Part shown: piece by piece, positions 43,833-45,155 of the stretch
Layout of the letters: each line of letters begins with the position of its first letter
How positions within the stretch are numbered: position 1 is the first letter of the stretch
Assembly: GCA_964409635.1 (NCBI GenBank)
Contig: CAYPEL010000002.1
Span: 1 to 45,155, forward strand
DNA: 45,155 bases
Reading direction: 5' to 3'
Source: CAYPEL01 sp964409635
GTDB taxonomy: Bacteria > Pseudomonadota > Gammaproteobacteria > DSM-19610
Program-made: the position numbers and the translations under genes
The notes under the pieces: generated by a model
What the model saw: the letters and a program-made list of their open reading frames with translations, nothing else
Databases searched by the model: none
Told to the model about the DNA's origin: nothing

Positions 43833-45155
43833 ATGAGCACAGAGAATCAATCCCACGCCAAGGTGGGTTCCGGTAAGACAACAGTGGTAATGGTGGCACT
43901 GGTGGCATCGTTAGCCGCCATGGCCGGTGTATTCTGGTATACCGGGCAGCAGGCCGCATATGACAATGAGTATATTGCTTATGCCAGTGAGCAGCAGGTG
44001 TTGTCACAACGGATCGCCAAGCACGCGTTGGAGATATCAGCGGGTACCCAATCTGGATTTAACGCGCTGACGCGTTACCGTGGCCGGTTTGGGGAACTGC
44101 TGGGTTTCCAGAATAATGGCAACGAATCGACAGGTTTGGCGCCTAGCAGCGAAACCGTCGCCGCAGAGTTGTATAGTCTTGATACTGCTTGGAATGAATT
44201 TCAGGAAAGTATCAATTTTGTGTTGTCGGGTTCTGAGACGGTAGCGGCGGCTGGATCAATCGGCCGGGTGGTCAATCAAACCATGCCTAAACTGCAGGCG
44301 CATGACGAAGAGATCGTCGATATCCTGCTTGAAAACAACGCTACACGCGATAAAGTGGCCGTGGCTTCCCGCCAGCTCATGCTGAGCCAGCGTATCGTGA
44401 ATAACATGAACCATGCGCTGAACGGTGAGCAGGTCGACCTGGCCATAGAACGCTTCTCCGAAGATGTTGAGGAGTATGGTACTGCGCTGGAAGGCATGGT
44501 GCAGGGTAACGAGGCGGCCAGACAGGTGTATAACGAAGATGTGCAGGCCAAGTTGTTTGAAACATCCATGTTGTTCAAAACGGTAGCGGATAATATTGAA
44601 GAGCTGTTGGATCTGTCTGATGGCCTGCAGGAAATCCAGTCAGCTGCACGGGAGATTACCGCTCAAAGTGATTCGCTGTATACCGGTTCTCTTGATCTGC
44701 AGAACGCTTATTCAGCGTCCGCCGCCCAACGTGTTATTCGGCCTGAGATGGCCTATGTGTTTGGTGGTATTGCATTACTGCTTTTGTATATTCTCGGCCG
44801 TCAGTTTTACCGCGCCCAGGAACAGCGGCACCAGGTTGTCGAGTCCGAAAACTCTGCAAACCAGGAAGCGATCTTGCGCTTACTCGATGAAATGGGCAAT
44901 CTGGCTGACGGTGACCTGACATCGCACGCTACTGTTACCGAGGATTTCACCGGTGCGATTGCCGATTCGGTTAACTTCACTATTGATGCTTTACGTGAAA
45001 TGGTTACCACCATTAACGCTACCTCAGGTCAGGTATCTTCCGCTGCCCGGCAGACGCAGGAAACAGCCCGCCATCTGACCGAGGCGAGTGAGCACCAGAC
45101 CGAGGAAATTACCACGGCCACCAATGCGATCAACAATATGGCAGGCGCTATCGAC
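43833..45155 (+). CDS. pilJ: Type IV pilus methyl-accepting chemotaxis protein PilJ (3' end outside window)
   Basis: 441 codons visible, no stop before the window ends. Membrane helix 1 at about residues 17-36, then a periplasmic PilJ-type domain with the family signature LSQRIAKHALEIS and a second LSQRIVNNMN-like motif, helix 2 at about 306-324, and a HAMP-like segment (LDEMGNLADGDLTSHATV). The methyl-accepting signalling region starts near SGQVSSAARQT. It senses surface contact or pilus tension and signals through PilI and ChpA. AGGAGA precedes the ATG. Confidence 0.94.
   Translation, partial: MSTENQSHAKVGSGKTTVVMVALVASLAAMAGVFWYTGQQAAYDNEYIAYASEQQVLSQRIAKHALEISAGTQSGFNALTRYRGRFGELLGFQNNGNESTGLAPSSETVAAELYSLDTAWNEFQESINFVLSGSETVAAAGSIGRVVNQTMPKLQAHDEEIVDILLENNATRDKVAVASRQLMLSQRIVNNMNHALNGEQVDLAIERFSEDVEEYGTALEGMVQGNEAARQVYNEDVQAKLFETSMLFKTVADNIEELLDLSDGLQEIQSAAREITAQSDSLYTGSLDLQNAYSASAAQRVIRPEMAYVFGGIALLLLYILGRQFYRAQEQRHQVVESENSANQEAILRLLDEMGNLADGDLTSHATVTEDFTGAIADSVNFTIDALREMVTTINATSGQVSSAARQTQETARHLTEASEHQTEEITTATNAINNMAGAID

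Overview
The window is a stretch of a gammaproteobacterial chromosome from a draft assembly (a 100-N scaffold gap lies at 41029-41128). It has moderate GC and dense, mostly housekeeping gene content. Two blocks follow gene orders known from Pseudomonas and Escherichia coli. The first is rpmB-rpmG / radC / coaBC-dut-algC-argB / pyrE-xth(crc). The second is yggT-proC / pilT-pilU / pyrC'-pyrB-pyrR-ruvX-algH-tonB-gshB / pilGHIJ. The genus cannot be fixed from sequence alone. I see no rRNA, tRNA, CRISPR array, transposase or integrase.

Layout. 0.1-5 kb, minus strand: mutM, then a four-gene Gld-type ABC system (ATPase, permease, GldG-like, DUF4340). 5.2-13.3 kb: a globin-coupled protein with a degenerate GGDEF domain, a hydantoinase/oxoprolinase-like gene overlapping it, convergent ppk1 and ppx, and a degenerate EAL-HDOD protein. 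13.5-16.8 kb: the rpmBG operon with recognisable promoter and terminator, a hipBA toxin-antitoxin pair with operator-like repeats, a large composite inverted repeat, and radC. 16.9-25.4 kb: coaBC, dut, an AlgC with a membrane-anchored N-terminal half, argB, a DUF4124 protein, a TSUP permease, pyrE, and an exonuclease III-family gene in the position Crc occupies in Pseudomonas. 25.4-30 kb: two membrane transport proteins, a DUF4426 protein and a dynamin-like GTPase. 30.1-34.2 kb: yggU (broken), yggT, proC, pilT (interrupted by a nonsense codon) and pilU. 34.2-42.1 kb: a second copy of the composite inverted repeat, then on the minus strand a PyrK-like subunit, the non-catalytic dihydroorotase homologue PyrC', pyrB, pyrR, ruvX, algH, tonB, apbE (cut by the gap) and gshB. 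42.3 kb to the end: pilG, pilH, pilI and the start of pilJ, the Chp-type chemosensory cluster for type IV pili.

The themes connect. Type IV pilus retraction ATPases, their chemosensory regulators and a TonB-family gene sit in one neighbourhood. Pyrimidine synthesis is represented by pyrB with its structural partner PyrC', PyrR, pyrE and an orphan PyrK. Second-messenger proteins appear as degenerate, probably non-enzymatic, GGDEF and EAL proteins.

The least explained structure is a pair of about 116-bp intergenic elements at 15927-16042 and 34246-34361. They share a conserved core containing a hairpin with one compensatory base-pair change. Each core is bracketed by 32-33 bp inverted arms that match each other almost perfectly within a copy but are unrelated between copies. 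The pilT nonsense codon and two offsetting frameshifts in yggU lie within 3 kb of each other and may be real decay or draft-sequence errors.
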